From Prevotella sp. (GTDB lineage: Bacteria; Bacteroidota; Bacteroidia; Bacteroidales; Bacteroidaceae), in the NCBI GenBank assembly GCA_017483805.1, contig JAFUUL010000112.1, forward strand, positions 1 to 49,955: a stretch of DNA of 49,955 bases, written 5' to 3'. The position numbers were made by a program, and so were the translations under genes. Position 1 is the stretch's first letter, and each line of letters begins with the position of its first letter. The notes under the pieces were generated by a model. That model did not search any database and was not told the origin of the DNA. It saw only the letters and a list, made by a program, of their open reading frames with translations. Shown here one piece after another: positions 29,637-39,694 of the stretch.

Positions 29637-31766
29637 ATGAGTAAGTTCAACAAAGACAAAGTGATGCAGCGCTACTTGATCGTCGCTGTGGCCTTGACGC
29701 TGGTGGGCGTGGCAGTGATTGCCAAGGCCGGGTACACTATGACCGCCAAGAAGAGTTACTGGGAGACCGTGGCGAACGGCTTGAAGAGCGACAGCGACAG
29801 CGTGCGCCCCAATCGAGGCAACATCCTGAGTTGCGACGGCCAGTTGCTGGCCAGCAGCATCCCGGAGTACAAGATATTCATGGACTATCAGGCCGGCGGC
29901 AATGCCGATACGGCGTGGAACCGCAAGCGCGACAGCATCTGGAATGCTGAACTCGACAGCCTGTGCCGTGGGTTGAACAATATCTTCCCAGAGCGGTCGG
30001 CAGAAGAGTTCAAGGCACGTCTGCAGGAAGGCAAGGCCAAGGTGCTGAAGAATGGTACCGTGGGTGCCCGTCACTGGGCTGTCTGGCCACGGCGCATCAG
30101 TTACAGCACCTATTGTGAGGTGGCTGAACTGCCCTATTTCAATCTGCCCGCCAACAGGGGCGGTTTCCATGCAGAGAAGTTTGAGGCCCGTCGCCGTCCA
30201 TTCGGTTCGCTGGCCGAGCGCACCATTGGCGACATCCGCAGTTTCGAGGGTGGCAAGGATACGGCCCGTTTCGGTCTGGAACTCTACTACGACTCTGTCC
30301 TGCGCGGCAAGACGGGCATCCAGCATAAGCAGAAGGTGCTCAACAAGACGGTGCCCTTTGTCATCACGCCGCCTGTTGACGGTGCCGACATCGTGACGAC
30401 CATCGACGTGGGTATGCAGGACCTGGCCGAGCAGTCGCTGATAGAAGAACTCAAGAAGTGGAATGCCTCGATGGGCGTCACCATCCTGATGGAGGTGAAG
30501 ACCGGCGACGTGAAGGCCATCGTCAATATGCGCCGGGGGTCTGATGGTGAATACCACGAGATGTATAACGATGCCATCAGTTATCGGTGTGAGCCCGGTT
30601 CGGTGTTCAAGACAGCCTCGTTCCTGGTGGCCCTTGACGACGGTGTGGTAGACACCAGTTACATCATCCATACAGGCAATGGCCAGATGAGGATGCATGG
30701 TGCCAACATGAAAGACCACAACTGGCATCGCGGTGGCTATGGCGACATCAACGTGGCCCGTACGCTGGAGGTCAGTAGCAACATCGGCGTGAGTTATGTC
30801 ATCGACCACTTCTACGGCTCCAACCCCACGAAATATGTGGAGGGCCTCTATCGGGTGGGCATCGGCGAAGACCTGAAACTCTCCATCAACGGCTATCTGG
30901 CCCCCAACATCCGTATGCCGAACACCACGACCACCAACAGGGCCGAATACTGGAGTAAGACCACGCTGCCCTGGATGAGCATCGGCTACGAGACCCAGAT
31001 TGCACCGATCAATACGGTGACATTCTATAACGCTATTGCCAACAACGGCAAGATGATGCGTCCGCGCTTCGTGAAGGAGTTTGTCAAGGATGGCGAGGTC
31101 ATCAAGACCGTGGAGCCCGAGGTCATCAAGGACCAGATAGCCAGGCCCCAGGCCATCCAGACCATGCAGACCATTCTGCGCCACGTGGTCAGTCAGGGCC
31201 TCGGTAAGAAGGCTGGCTCACATTCCTTCCAGGTTGCCGGTAAGACGGGTACGGCCCAGGTGGCCAAGGCCGGCGGCTACAAGAGCGGCACGGTGGAGTA
31301 CTGGCTGAGTTTCTGTGGCTATTTCCCTGCCGACAATCCCCAGTACACCTGTATCGTCTGTCTGAAGAAGGCAGGCCTGCCAGCATCAGGTGGTGCAATG
31401 TCGGGTGCCGTGTTCCATAAGATATCCGAGGGTGTGATGGCCAAGAACCTGAAACTGCGTGTGGAGGATGCCCGCGATTCGCTGTCAGTCTTTGTGCCTG
31501 ACGTGAAGGGGGGCGACGTGACTGCTGCCAACTATGTGTTGAGCAATCTGAACGTCAACACGAGCGACATCCGTCTGGAGACGCCGGAGATTCAGCAGCA
31601 TATGATGCCCAATACCGTAGGTATGGGAGCCCGCGATGCCGTCTATCAGATAGAGCGTCAGGGGGTGAAGGTCAGCCTCGTTGGAACCGGCAGCGTGAAG
31701 CGCCAGAGCATCGCGCCGGGAACGGCCCTCAAGCCGGGTATGACCTGTACGTTGGAACTGAAATAA
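29637..31766 (+). CDS. ftsI: Division transpeptidase FtsI (PBP3-type) with C-terminal PASTA domain
   Basis: A 709-residue class B penicillin-binding protein that cross-links septal peptidoglycan. A single N-terminal membrane helix (about 12-32) precedes the pedestal domain and the transpeptidase. The active-site motifs are intact: S322-V-F-K325, S380-S381-N382 and K536-T-G. A PASTA-like domain (about 620-709) starts near VPDVKGGDVTAANYVL. GGAGGA-like GGGAGG/GGAGGA sequence precedes the ATG at 29637 by about 7 nt, an unusual Shine-Dalgarno-like site here. It is 18 bp after ftsL and 12 bp before murE. Confidence 0.95.
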   Translation: MSKFNKDKVMQRYLIVAVALTLVGVAVIAKAGYTMTAKKSYWETVANGLKSDSDSVRPNRGNILSCDGQLLASSIPEYKIFMDYQAGGNADTAWNRKRDSIWNAELDSLCRGLNNIFPERSAEEFKARLQEGKAKVLKNGTVGARHWAVWPRRISYSTYCEVAELPYFNLPANRGGFHAEKFEARRRPFGSLAERTIGDIRSFEGGKDTARFGLELYYDSVLRGKTGIQHKQKVLNKTVPFVITPPVDGADIVTTIDVGMQDLAEQSLIEELKKWNASMGVTILMEVKTGDVKAIVNMRRGSDGEYHEMYNDAISYRCEPGSVFKTASFLVALDDGVVDTSYIIHTGNGQMRMHGANMKDHNWHRGGYGDINVARTLEVSSNIGVSYVIDHFYGSNPTKYVEGLYRVGIGEDLKLSINGYLAPNIRMPNTTTTNRAEYWSKTTLPWMSIGYETQIAPINTVTFYNAIANNGKMMRPRFVKEFVKDGEVIKTVEPEVIKDQIARPQAIQTMQTILRHVVSQGLGKKAGSHSFQVAGKTGTAQVAKAGGYKSGTVEYWLSFCGYFPADNPQYTCIVCLKKAGLPASGGAMSGAVFHKISEGVMAKNLKLRVEDARDSLSVFVPDVKGGDVTAANYVLSNLNVNTSDIRLETPEIQQHMMPNTVGMGARDAVYQIERQGVKVSLVGTGSVKRQSIAPGTALKPGMTCTLELK

Positions 31767-31778
31767 AAGATACAAGAT

Positions 31779-33236
31779 ATGAAACTGAGCGAACTGATTA
31801 AGAATCTGGCCGTCAAGGCCATTGAAGGCTCGACCGACATTGAGATTGCTGATGTCGACATCGACTCCCGTCAGGTTGGTCCTGGCCATTTGTTCGTGGC
31901 TATCAGGGGCACCCAGACCGATGGTCACCAGTATATAGCAAAGGCCATCGGGCAGGGGGCAGCCGCCATCCTGTGTGAGGATATGCCCGAAGAGCGCAAG
32001 TCGGGTGTGACCTATGTGCAGGTGGCCTCGACAGAGGCTGTTGTGGGTCAGACGGCCACCACCTTCCAGGGCGACCCCACATCGCAGTTGAAGTTGGTGG
32101 GCGTGACAGGCACCAATGGCAAGACCACCATCGCCACCTTATTATATAATATGTTCAGGAAACTGGGCTACAAGTGCGGTCTGCTCTCCACAGTGTGCAA
32201 CTACATAGAGAGCGAGCCAGTGCCGGCCAGCCACACTACGCCCGACCCCATCGAACTGAACCGGCTGCTCCGTCGGATGGCGGATGCCGGTTGTCAGTAT
32301 GTGTTCATGGAGTGCTCCAGCCACGCCATCGCCCAGAAGCGCATCGGCGGACTGAAGTTCGCTGGTGGCATCTTTACCAATCTGACGCGCGACCATCTGG
32401 ACTATCACAAGACGGTGGAGAACTACCGCGATGCCAAGAAGGCCTTCTTTGATATGCTGCCCAAGGGCTCCTTTGCCATCACCAATGCCGATGACAAGAA
32501 TGGTATGTATATGGTGCAGAACACGAAGGCAACGGTGAAGACCTATTCCACGCGGACGATGGCCGACTTCAAGGCCCGTCTCATCGAGTGCCACTTCGAG
32601 GGTATGTATCTCGACATCGACGGTCATGAGGTGGGCGTTCAGTTCATTGGCAAGTTCAATGTGAGCAACCTGCTGGCCGTCTATGGTGCAGCCGTGATGC
32701 TGGGTCAGAAGCCAGAGGATATCCTCGTGGTGCTGAGCACCCTGAAGAGCGTGGCCGGCCGACTGGAACCCATCCACTCGCCTGAGGGCTTTACCGCCGT
32801 GGTCGACTATGCTCACACGCCCGACGCCCTGGAGAATGTGCTGAAGGCCATCCACGAGGTGCTCGACGGCAGGGAGGGCAAGATCATCACCGTGTGCGGT
32901 GCCGGCGGCAACCGCGACAAGGGTAAGCGTCCGCTGATGGCCCAGGAGGCAGTGAAGCAGAGCGACCGCGTGATCATCACGAGCGACAATCCCCGCTTCG
33001 AGGAGCCTCAGGACATCATCAACGATATGCTGGCTGGCCTCGACCAGAAGCAGATGAAGAAGGTCATCAGCATTGTGGACCGTCGTGAGGCCATCAAGAC
33101 TGCCGTCATGCTGGCCCAGAAGGGCGACGTCATCCTCATTGCCGGCAAGGGCCACGAGGACTATCAGGAGGTCAAGGGCGTGAAGCACCACTTCGATGAC
33201 CGCGAGGTGGTCAGAGAGATATTTGGTGCAGAATAA
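31779..33236 (+). CDS. murE: UDP-MurNAc-tripeptide synthetase MurE
   Basis: A 485-residue Mur ligase adding the third residue to UDP-MurNAc-L-Ala-D-Glu with ATP. The ATP loop [10 protein letters not shown] (about 107-116), [23 protein letters not shown] and [15 protein letters not shown] are visible. SDNPRFEEP near 406 contains DNPR, the signature of enzymes that add meso-diaminopimelate. Hence DAP-type peptidoglycan is expected. mraY follows across a 46-bp gap made mostly of an 8-bp-period repeat. Confidence 0.95.
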   Translation: MKLSELIKNLAVKAIEGSTDIEIADVDIDSRQVGPGHLFVAIRGTQTDGHQYIAKAIGQGAAAILCEDMPEERKSGVTYVQVASTEAVVGQTATTFQGDPTSQLKLVGVTGTNGKTTIATLLYNMFRKLGYKCGLLSTVCNYIESEPVPASHTTPDPIELNRLLRRMADAGCQYVFMECSSHAIAQKRIGGLKFAGGIFTNLTRDHLDYHKTVENYRDAKKAFFDMLPKGSFAITNADDKNGMYMVQNTKATVKTYSTRTMADFKARLIECHFEGMYLDIDGHEVGVQFIGKFNVSNLLAVYGAAVMLGQKPEDILVVLSTLKSVAGRLEPIHSPEGFTAVVDYAHTPDALENVLKAIHEVLDGREGKIITVCGAGGNRDKGKRPLMAQEAVKQSDRVIITSDNPRFEEPQDIINDMLAGLDQKQMKKVISIVDRREAIKTAVMLAQKGDVILIAGKGHEDYQEVKGVKHHFDDREVVREIFGAE

Positions 33237-33276
33237 CGTCATCACGATATAACGATAAAACGACATAACGAAACAC
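33237..33276 (+). repeat. 8-bp-period tandem array between murE and mraY
   Basis: Five 8-bp units starting with CG: CGTCATCA, CGATATAA, CGATAAAA, CGACATAA, CGAAACAC. It starts directly after the murE stop and ends 6 nt before the mraY ATG. It follows the same CGnnATnA pattern as the ptb-buk array. Confidence 0.85.
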
Positions 33277-33282
33277 AAAGCG

Positions 33283-34554
33283 ATGCTATACTATCTCTTC
33301 AGATTCTTAGAGCAGTTCAACATCCCGGGCAGCCACCTGTGGAGTTACATCTCGTTCCGAGCCCTGCTGGCCCTGATCCTGTCGCTCATGATTTCAGCCT
33401 GGTTCGGCGAACGCTTCATCAAGTTCATGAAGCGCAGGAAGATTTTTGAGACGGAGCGCGATCCGGCCATCGACCCGTTTGGCGTGGAGAAGAAGGGTGT
33501 GCCCACGATGGGCGGCATCATCATCATCGTGTCCATCCTGGTACCCGTGCTGTTGCTGGGCCGCATCCGCAATGTCTATCTCATCCTGATGGTCATCACG
33601 ACGCTGTGGCTGGGCTTCCTCGGCTTCATGGACGACTATATCAAGATATTCCGTCGCAATAAAGAAGGTCTCAAAGGTAAATATAAGATTGTTGGACAGG
33701 TCTCCATTGGCTTCATCGTGGGCTTGGTGCTTTATCTGAGCCCCGATGTGGTCATGCGAGAGAACATCAGCGACCCGCAGCAGCCTCGCACCGAGGTGGT
33801 CAAGCATGAGGCGGAGGCGCACAAGTCGCTGAAGACGACCATTCCGTTTACGAAGCACCACAATCTGAGTTACTCTGAGATCATGTCGTTCGTAGGCGAG
33901 CACAAGGTGGCCGCTGGTTGGATCGTCTTTGTCGCGATGACCATCCTGGTGGTGACTGCCGTTTCGAATGGCGCCAACCTGAATGACGGTATGGACGGTA
34001 TGTGTGCAGGCAACTCAGCCATCATCGGTGTGGCCCTCGGCATCTTTGCCTATGTGTCGTCGCACATCGGGTATGCCTCCTATTTCGACATCATGTACAT
34101 TCCCCATAGCGAAGAGTTGGTGGTCTTCCTCAGTGCCTTCGTGGGAGCCATGATCGGCTTCCTGTGGTACAACGCCTTCCCTGCCCAGATCTTCATGGGC
34201 GACACGGGCTCGCTGACCATTGGCGGCATCATTGGCGTTTGTGCAGTCATCATTCACAAGGAACTGCTGTTGCCCATCCTCTGTGGTATCTTCTTCGTGG
34301 AGAGCCTGAGCGTCATCATACAGACGCAGTGGTTCAAGTTGATGAAGAAGAAGGGGCAGCGCGTCCGCGTGTTCCGTGCCACGCCTATCCACGATAACTT
34401 CCGCAAACTCGACTCGCAACTCGACCAGACGTCGCGCTATATCTTGAAGGGATGGCCCCATCGTCCGTTCCATGAGTCAAAGATAACCATCCGCTTCTGG
34501 ATTGTCACGATTATCCTGGCGGCATTAACCATCATAACACTGAAGATAAGATGA
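33283..34554 (+). CDS. mraY: Phospho-MurNAc-pentapeptide transferase MraY
   Basis: A 423-residue polytopic membrane enzyme making lipid I from UDP-MurNAc-pentapeptide and undecaprenyl phosphate. Conserved parts: KKGVPTMGGIIII, the catalytic LGFMDDYIKIFRRNKEGL, NGANLNDGMDGMC and PAQIFMGDTGSLTIGG, plus the cytoplasmic HDNFRK-type region (ATPIHDNFRK). It is about 60 residues longer than typical MraY because of a hydrophilic insertion (about 150-205, SPDVVMRENISD onward), which is usual in Bacteroidota. The stop overlaps the murD start by 4 nt (ATGA). Confidence 0.95.
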   Translation: MLYYLFRFLEQFNIPGSHLWSYISFRALLALILSLMISAWFGERFIKFMKRRKIFETERDPAIDPFGVEKKGVPTMGGIIIIVSILVPVLLLGRIRNVYLILMVITTLWLGFLGFMDDYIKIFRRNKEGLKGKYKIVGQVSIGFIVGLVLYLSPDVVMRENISDPQQPRTEVVKHEAEAHKSLKTTIPFTKHHNLSYSEIMSFVGEHKVAAGWIVFVAMTILVVTAVSNGANLNDGMDGMCAGNSAIIGVALGIFAYVSSHIGYASYFDIMYIPHSEELVVFLSAFVGAMIGFLWYNAFPAQIFMGDTGSLTIGGIIGVCAVIIHKELLLPILCGIFFVESLSVIIQTQWFKLMKKKGQRVRVFRATPIHDNFRKLDSQLDQTSRYILKGWPHRPFHESKITIRFWIVTIILAALTIITLKIR

Positions 34555-35885
34555 AAAAGAGAATCGTTATACTGGGTGCCGGCGAGAGTGGAGCCGGTGC
34601 CGCCGTACTGGCCAAGAAAGAGGGCTTCGATGTGTTCGTGTCGGATATGTCGAAGATTGCCCCGCGCTACAAGCAGATGCTCGACGAGCGTCACATCGAG
34701 TGGGAAGAGGGACAGCACACCGAGTCGCTCATCCTCAATGCCGACGAGATTATCAAGAGCCCCGGCATCCCCGAGACGGCTCCTATGGTGCTGAAAGCCA
34801 AGGAGCAGGGCATCGGTATCATCAGCGAGATTGAGTTCGCCGGTCGCTACACCAACTCGAAGATGATTTGCATCACGGGTTCCAACGGCAAGACCACGAC
34901 GACCTCGCTCATCTATCACATCTTCAAGAAGGCCGGCTACGACGCAGGTCTGGCCGGCAACATCGGCAACTCGCTGGCACTGCAGGTGGCCGAGGAGCCT
35001 CATGCCTACTATATTATCGAGTTGTCTTCGTTCCAACTCGACAATATGTACGACTTCCGTGCCAATATCGCCATCCTGCTCAACATCACGCCCGACCATC
35101 TGGACCGCTATAACTTCGAGATGCAGAACTATGTGGACGCCAAGATGCGCATCATACAGAACCAGACGCCGCAGGATGCCTTCATCTATTGGAACGATGA
35201 TCCCATCATCCAGCGCGAACTGAAGAAGTATGACATCAAGGCCATCCAGTACCCCTTCTCGGAACTGAAGGAGAAGGGCTCCATCGGCTACATCGAAGAG
35301 GGACAGTACACCATCGAGCAGCCCGAGCCGTTCAATATGGAGCAGGAGGCCCTGAGCCTGACGGGCCGCCACAATATCTATAACTCGCTGGCCGCTGGCA
35401 TCGCCGGCAACATCGCCGGCATCAAGAAGGACGTCATCCGCGAGTCGTTGGGCGACTTCCCCGGCGTGGAGCATCGTCTGGAGAAGGTGGCGACGGTGCG
35501 TGGCGTCCACTATGTGAACGACTCGAAGGCCACCAACGTGGATGCCTGCTGGTATGCCCTCGACTCGATGAAGACCCGCGTGGTGCTCATCGTGGGCGGC
35601 AAGGACAAGGGCAACGACTATGAGCCCATCAAACCGCTCATCCGCGAGAAGTGTTCGGCCCTGGTCTATCTGGGAGCCGACAATCAGAAGTTGCACGATA
35701 ATTTCGATGGAATGGGCATTCCTGTTCGCGATACCCACTCGATGCGTGAGTGCGTGGAGGCCTGCTACGCCCTGGCCAAGCCAGGCGAGACGGTGCTGCT
35801 CTCACCCTGCTGCGCCTCGTTCGATCTCTTCAAGAACATGGAGGATCGTGGCGAGCAATTCAAGGAACTGGTAAGAAATCTGTAA
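34551..35885 (+). CDS. murD: UDP-MurNAc-L-alanine--D-glutamate ligase MurD
   Basis: A 444-residue Mur ligase adding D-glutamate. An N-terminal Rossmann start (RIVILGAGESGAGAAVLA) precedes the ATP loop ITGSNGKTTTTSL (about 106-118), NIGNSLALQ, ELSSFQLDNM and the C-terminal VNDSKATNVDACWYAL and IVGGKDKG. The ATG overlaps mraY by 4 nt, suggesting translational coupling. ftsW follows 6 bp later. Confidence 0.96.
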   Translation: MKKRIVILGAGESGAGAAVLAKKEGFDVFVSDMSKIAPRYKQMLDERHIEWEEGQHTESLILNADEIIKSPGIPETAPMVLKAKEQGIGIISEIEFAGRYTNSKMICITGSNGKTTTTSLIYHIFKKAGYDAGLAGNIGNSLALQVAEEPHAYYIIELSSFQLDNMYDFRANIAILLNITPDHLDRYNFEMQNYVDAKMRIIQNQTPQDAFIYWNDDPIIQRELKKYDIKAIQYPFSELKEKGSIGYIEEGQYTIEQPEPFNMEQEALSLTGRHNIYNSLAAGIAGNIAGIKKDVIRESLGDFPGVEHRLEKVATVRGVHYVNDSKATNVDACWYALDSMKTRVVLIVGGKDKGNDYEPIKPLIREKCSALVYLGADNQKLHDNFDGMGIPVRDTHSMRECVEACYALAKPGETVLLSPCCASFDLFKNMEDRGEQFKELVRNL

Positions 35886-35891
35886 AGGCGA

Positions 35892-37169
35892 ATGGAAAAG
35901 AAAATTGGCAATCTCTTCAAGGGCGACAAAGGCATCTGGACGGTGTTCCTCTTCCTTTGTGTCATCAGCATCATCGAGGTCTTCTCGGCTTCGAGCACGC
36001 TGACCTACAAGTCCCATAACTATATGGGCCCCTTGATTTATCATACCACCATGATACTGGTGGGCGTGGTGGTGGCCATCATCACGCTCAACATTCCGTG
36101 TCGCTACTTCAAGTTGATGACGCCCATCATGCTGATTGTCACCTATGCCACCCTGCTCTGGGTGCTTGTTGGCGGCGAGAGTATCAACGGTGCCAACCGC
36201 GTCATCCAGTTGCCAGGCTTCACCTTCCAACCCTCCGAGATTGCCAAGGGTACGATGGTGCTGGCCACGGCACAGGTGATGAGTGCCATGCAGCGCGAGG
36301 ATGGTAGCGGTGCCGATCCGCTGGCCATGAAGTATGTACTTTTCCTCGTGGTACCAGCCGTTGTGTTGATAGGTATGGAAAACCTGTCTACGGCCCTGCT
36401 GCTCTTTGCGGTCGTGTTCATCATGATGTTCATCGGTCGCGTGCCCCTGAAACAGATGGGCAAGTTGACGGGCGTCTGTGTCCTGTTGGGTGCCCTCTTC
36501 CTGGTGCTGGTGTTCTCAGTGGCTTCGCTCGACAGGGAAGGTAAGCAGTTGGACGAGGCCAAGGCAGCAGGTGTGGAGATGAAGGCTAAGACCAACAAGA
36601 GCGACCGCACGCTGTGGGATACCTTCACCCATCGCTTCTGGACCTGGAAAAACAGAATTGCAGGAAAGAAGGATACCAAGAAGAATGTGCCCGCTGAAGA
36701 GTATAAGGTGACTGACGACAACTTCCAGGTGACGCATGCCAACCTGGCCATTGCTTCGTCGGGCATCGTCGGCAAGGGACCGGGCAACTCGCTGGAGCGA
36801 GACTATCTGCCGCAGGCGTTCTCCGATTTTATCTTTGCCATCATCATCGAGGAGATGGGTCTCATCGGTGCCATCGCCGTGGTGTTCCTCTATGTCATCC
36901 TCCTATTCCGGGGAGCGCGCATAGCGGGCCGCTGTGAGAACAACTTCCCCGCCTTTCTCGTGATGGGACTCGTCCTGTTGCTGGTCTTCCAGGCTGCCAT
37001 CAATATGTGCGTGGCCGTCGACTTCGGCATTGTGACGGGTCAGCCTCTCCCGCTCATCTCGAAGGGCGGAACCTCTACCATCGTCAATTGTGCCTATATC
37101 GGTGTCATCCTGAGCGTCAGCCGTAGTGCCAAGCGCAAGGAGGTGGCTGTTGAATCAGTTAAAAAGTAA
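35892..37169 (+). CDS. ftsW: Septal peptidoglycan polymerase FtsW
   Basis: A 425-residue SEDS-family glycosyltransferase that polymerises lipid II at the septum with FtsI. About ten membrane helices are visible. Family segments include WVLVGGESINGANRVIQLPGFTFQPSE (two parts near 90-116), IGMENLSTALL, LPQAFSDFIFAIIIEEMG (about 305-322) with the conserved Asp, and GIVTGQPLPLISKGGTS. A hydrophilic loop of about 65 residues (SLDREGKQLDEAKAAG onward, about 212-280) interrupts the middle. A similar insert is common in Bacteroidota. murG starts 5 bp later. Confidence 0.95.
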   Translation: MEKKIGNLFKGDKGIWTVFLFLCVISIIEVFSASSTLTYKSHNYMGPLIYHTTMILVGVVVAIITLNIPCRYFKLMTPIMLIVTYATLLWVLVGGESINGANRVIQLPGFTFQPSEIAKGTMVLATAQVMSAMQREDGSGADPLAMKYVLFLVVPAVVLIGMENLSTALLLFAVVFIMMFIGRVPLKQMGKLTGVCVLLGALFLVLVFSVASLDREGKQLDEAKAAGVEMKAKTNKSDRTLWDTFTHRFWTWKNRIAGKKDTKKNVPAEEYKVTDDNFQVTHANLAIASSGIVGKGPGNSLERDYLPQAFSDFIFAIIIEEMGLIGAIAVVFLYVILLFRGARIAGRCENNFPAFLVMGLVLLLVFQAAINMCVAVDFGIVTGQPLPLISKGGTSTIVNCAYIGVILSVSRSAKRKEVAVESVKK

Positions 37170-37174
37170 GAGAA

Positions 37175-38296
37175 ATGAAAGAAGAGTTGCGAGTCATCAT
37201 CAGTGGAGGCGGCACCGGAGGCCATATCTTCCCCGCCGTCTCAATAGCCAATGCCATCCGTGAGTTGCGCCCCGAAGCCAAGATCCTGTTTGTCGGTGCC
37301 GAGGGCCGTATGGAAATGCAGCGCGTGCCCCAGGCCGGCTACGACATCAAAGGCCTGCCCATTCGCGGATTCTTTCGTCCTCTGTGGAAACCCGCCAATA
37401 TCGGCGTGGCACTTGACTATCTGAAGAGCAAGCGTATGGCCAAGAAGATTCTGCGTGAGTTCAAGCCGCAGGTGGCCGTAGGCGTGGGCGGCTATGCCAG
37501 CAGTGCTGCCCTGGGAGCAGCCAACAGTCTGGGCATCCCCACGCTGATTCAGGAACAAAACAGTTATGCCGGTCTGGCCAACAAGAACCTGGCCAAGCAG
37601 GCATCGAAGATATGTGTGGCTTATGAGGGCATGGAGCGTTTCTTCCCCAAGGAGAAGATCATGATGACGGGCAATCCTGTTCGTCAGGCCCTGCTTCAGT
37701 CGAAGGTGACCCGTGAGGAAGCCCTCGCCGCCTTTGGCTTGTCACCCGACAAGAAGACTATCCTGCTGGTGGGCGGCAGCCTGGGGGCCCGCACCATCAA
37801 TGAGAGCGTGCTCCAGCATCTGGACGAGATAGAGAGTTCTGGTCTCCAGTTTATCTGGCAGACCGGCAAGTACTACAGCGAGCAGATTGCTGCCGACCTG
37901 AAGCAGAAAGGCAAGCCTCAGTGTCTGGTAGTGTGCGATTTCATCGCCGACATGGCCGCTGCCTATCGGGCTGCTGACCTCGTCATCAGCCGTGCCGGTG
38001 CCAGTAGCATCAGCGAGTTCTGCCTCATCGGCAAACCTGTCATCTTGGTGCCCAGTCCCAATGTGGCTGAGGACCATCAGACGAAGAACGCCCTGGCCCT
38101 GGTCAACCGCGATGCCGCCCTCTACGTGAAGGATGCCGAGGCCAAGGATAAACTCATTCCCCTGGCTATCCAGACCGTCGGCGATGAGGCCAAGTTGGAG
38201 TCGTTGAGCGAGAACGTGCTGAAGATGGGGTTGCCCGATTCTGCCCGCATCATCGCCGAAGAAGTATTGAAATTAGCAGAAGCATCAGATAAATAA
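37175..38296 (+). CDS. murG: UDP-GlcNAc:lipid I GlcNAc-transferase MurG
   Basis: A 373-residue peripheral membrane GT28 enzyme forming lipid II. The donor-side loop SGGGTGGHIFPAVSIA (about 10-25), GVGGYASSAALGAA, LIQEQNSYAGLANK, LLVGGSLGARTIN and the UDP-GlcNAc site SRAGASSISEFCLIGKPVILVPSP are all present. The murC start overlaps its stop by one base (TAATG), so the two are likely translationally coupled. Confidence 0.96.
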   Translation: MKEELRVIISGGGTGGHIFPAVSIANAIRELRPEAKILFVGAEGRMEMQRVPQAGYDIKGLPIRGFFRPLWKPANIGVALDYLKSKRMAKKILREFKPQVAVGVGGYASSAALGAANSLGIPTLIQEQNSYAGLANKNLAKQASKICVAYEGMERFFPKEKIMMTGNPVRQALLQSKVTREEALAAFGLSPDKKTILLVGGSLGARTINESVLQHLDEIESSGLQFIWQTGKYYSEQIAADLKQKGKPQCLVVCDFIADMAAAYRAADLVISRAGASSISEFCLIGKPVILVPSPNVAEDHQTKNALALVNRDAALYVKDAEAKDKLIPLAIQTVGDEAKLESLSENVLKMGLPDSARIIAEEVLKLAEASDK

Positions 38297-39672
38297 TGGA
38301 AGCAAAGAATATCAGAGCCGTCTATTTCGTCGGTGCCGGAGGCATCGGTATGAGCGCATTGGTGCGCTACTTCATTCATTGTGGCCTTGTGGTGGCAGGC
38401 TACGACAAGACCCCCTCGGAGTTGACTCGCCGTCTGGAGAAGGAGGGCGCACTCATCCACTATGAGGAAAATGTCGATGAGATTCCCCATGCCTGCAAGA
38501 ACCCTGAGCAGTGTCTGGTGGTCTATACGCCGGCCATTCCCGAGAACCACAAGGAGATGCAGTATTTCCGTGAGCATGGCTTCGAGATACAGAAGCGTGC
38601 ACAGGTGCTTGGCACCTTGACCCGCCAGATGAAGGGGCTCTGCGTGGCTGGTACCCACGGCAAGACCACCACGTCGAGCATGTGTGCCCACATCATGCAC
38701 CAGAGCCATCTGGACTGCAATGCCTTCCTGGGCGGCATCACCAAGAACTACGGCACCAACTATATAGTCTCCGACTCCGACTTCGTGGTCATCGAGGCTG
38801 ATGAGTTCGACCGTTCCTTCCATTGGCTCACGCCCTATATGACGGTCATCACGTCGACCGACCCTGACCATCTGGACATCTATGGTACGAAGGAAGCCTA
38901 TCTGGAGAGTTTCCGCCACTACACAGAACTCATCCAGCCCGATGGTGCCCTGATCATCCATCGTGATCTTGAGATGAAGGAACACCTGCAGGACGGCGTG
39001 CGCCGCTATGACTATGCACTGAATGAGGGCGACTTTCATGCAGAGAACATCCGGATAGAGAATGGTGAGATCACCTTCGACTTTGTGTCGCCCATCGAGT
39101 CTGTCAAGAATGTCCAGTTGGGACAGCCTGTGCCCATCAACATCGAGAATGCCGTCGCCGCAATGGCTATGGCCCAGTTGGCAGGCTGTACTGCCGAGGA
39201 ACTGCGCTATGGCATCCAGACCTATGGAGGCGTAGACCGCCGTTTCGACTTCAAGATCAAGACACCTCAGTTGGTGTTCCTCAGCGACTATGCCCATCAC
39301 CCGAAGGAGATCTATCAGAGTGCGCGCAGCATCCGCCAACTCTACAAGGACCGTCACATCACGGCCATCTTCCAGCCACACCTCTACACCCGCACCCGCG
39401 ACTTCTATTCCGACTTCGCCGATGCGCTGAGTCAGTTGGACGAGGTCATCCTGACGGAGATATATCCTGCCCGCGAACAACCCATCGAGGGCGTGACCTC
39501 TCAACTCATCTACGACCGTCTGGCCCCTGGCGTCGAGAAACAGATGATCAGCAAGGACAACGTGCTCCCGCTGATAAAGAGCCGCTCGTTTGATGTGCTC
39601 ATCGTGCTGGGAGCAGGCGACTTGGACAACCAGGTGCCCCAGATGACGAAGATTCTGAAAGAACGAATGTAA
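38296..39672 (+). CDS. murC: UDP-MurNAc--L-alanine ligase MurC
   Basis: A 458-residue Mur ligase adding L-alanine to UDP-MurNAc. It starts with a Rossmann-like YFVGAGGIGMSALVRYF; the ATP loop is VAGTHGKTTTSSM (about 117-129). VIEADEFDRSFHWLTP, STDPDHLDIYG, YGGVDRRFDFK and DYAHHPKEIYQ follow. Length is normal. It is 1 bp overlapped with murG and 22 bp before ftsQ. Confidence 0.96.
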   Translation: MEAKNIRAVYFVGAGGIGMSALVRYFIHCGLVVAGYDKTPSELTRRLEKEGALIHYEENVDEIPHACKNPEQCLVVYTPAIPENHKEMQYFREHGFEIQKRAQVLGTLTRQMKGLCVAGTHGKTTTSSMCAHIMHQSHLDCNAFLGGITKNYGTNYIVSDSDFVVIEADEFDRSFHWLTPYMTVITSTDPDHLDIYGTKEAYLESFRHYTELIQPDGALIIHRDLEMKEHLQDGVRRYDYALNEGDFHAENIRIENGEITFDFVSPIESVKNVQLGQPVPINIENAVAAMAMAQLAGCTAEELRYGIQTYGGVDRRFDFKIKTPQLVFLSDYAHHPKEIYQSARSIRQLYKDRHITAIFQPHLYTRTRDFYSDFADALSQLDEVILTEIYPAREQPIEGVTSQLIYDRLAPGVEKQMISKDNVLPLIKSRSFDVLIVLGAGDLDNQVPQMTKILKERM

Positions 39673-39694
39673 CCCCTAATTGTAGACGAGCCGA

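Noticed and set aside
29139-31184. 681-residue antisense frame over ftsL and ftsI
   Set aside because: Mirror of a GC-rich coding region; the plus strand has intact SxxK, SxN and KTG motifs.
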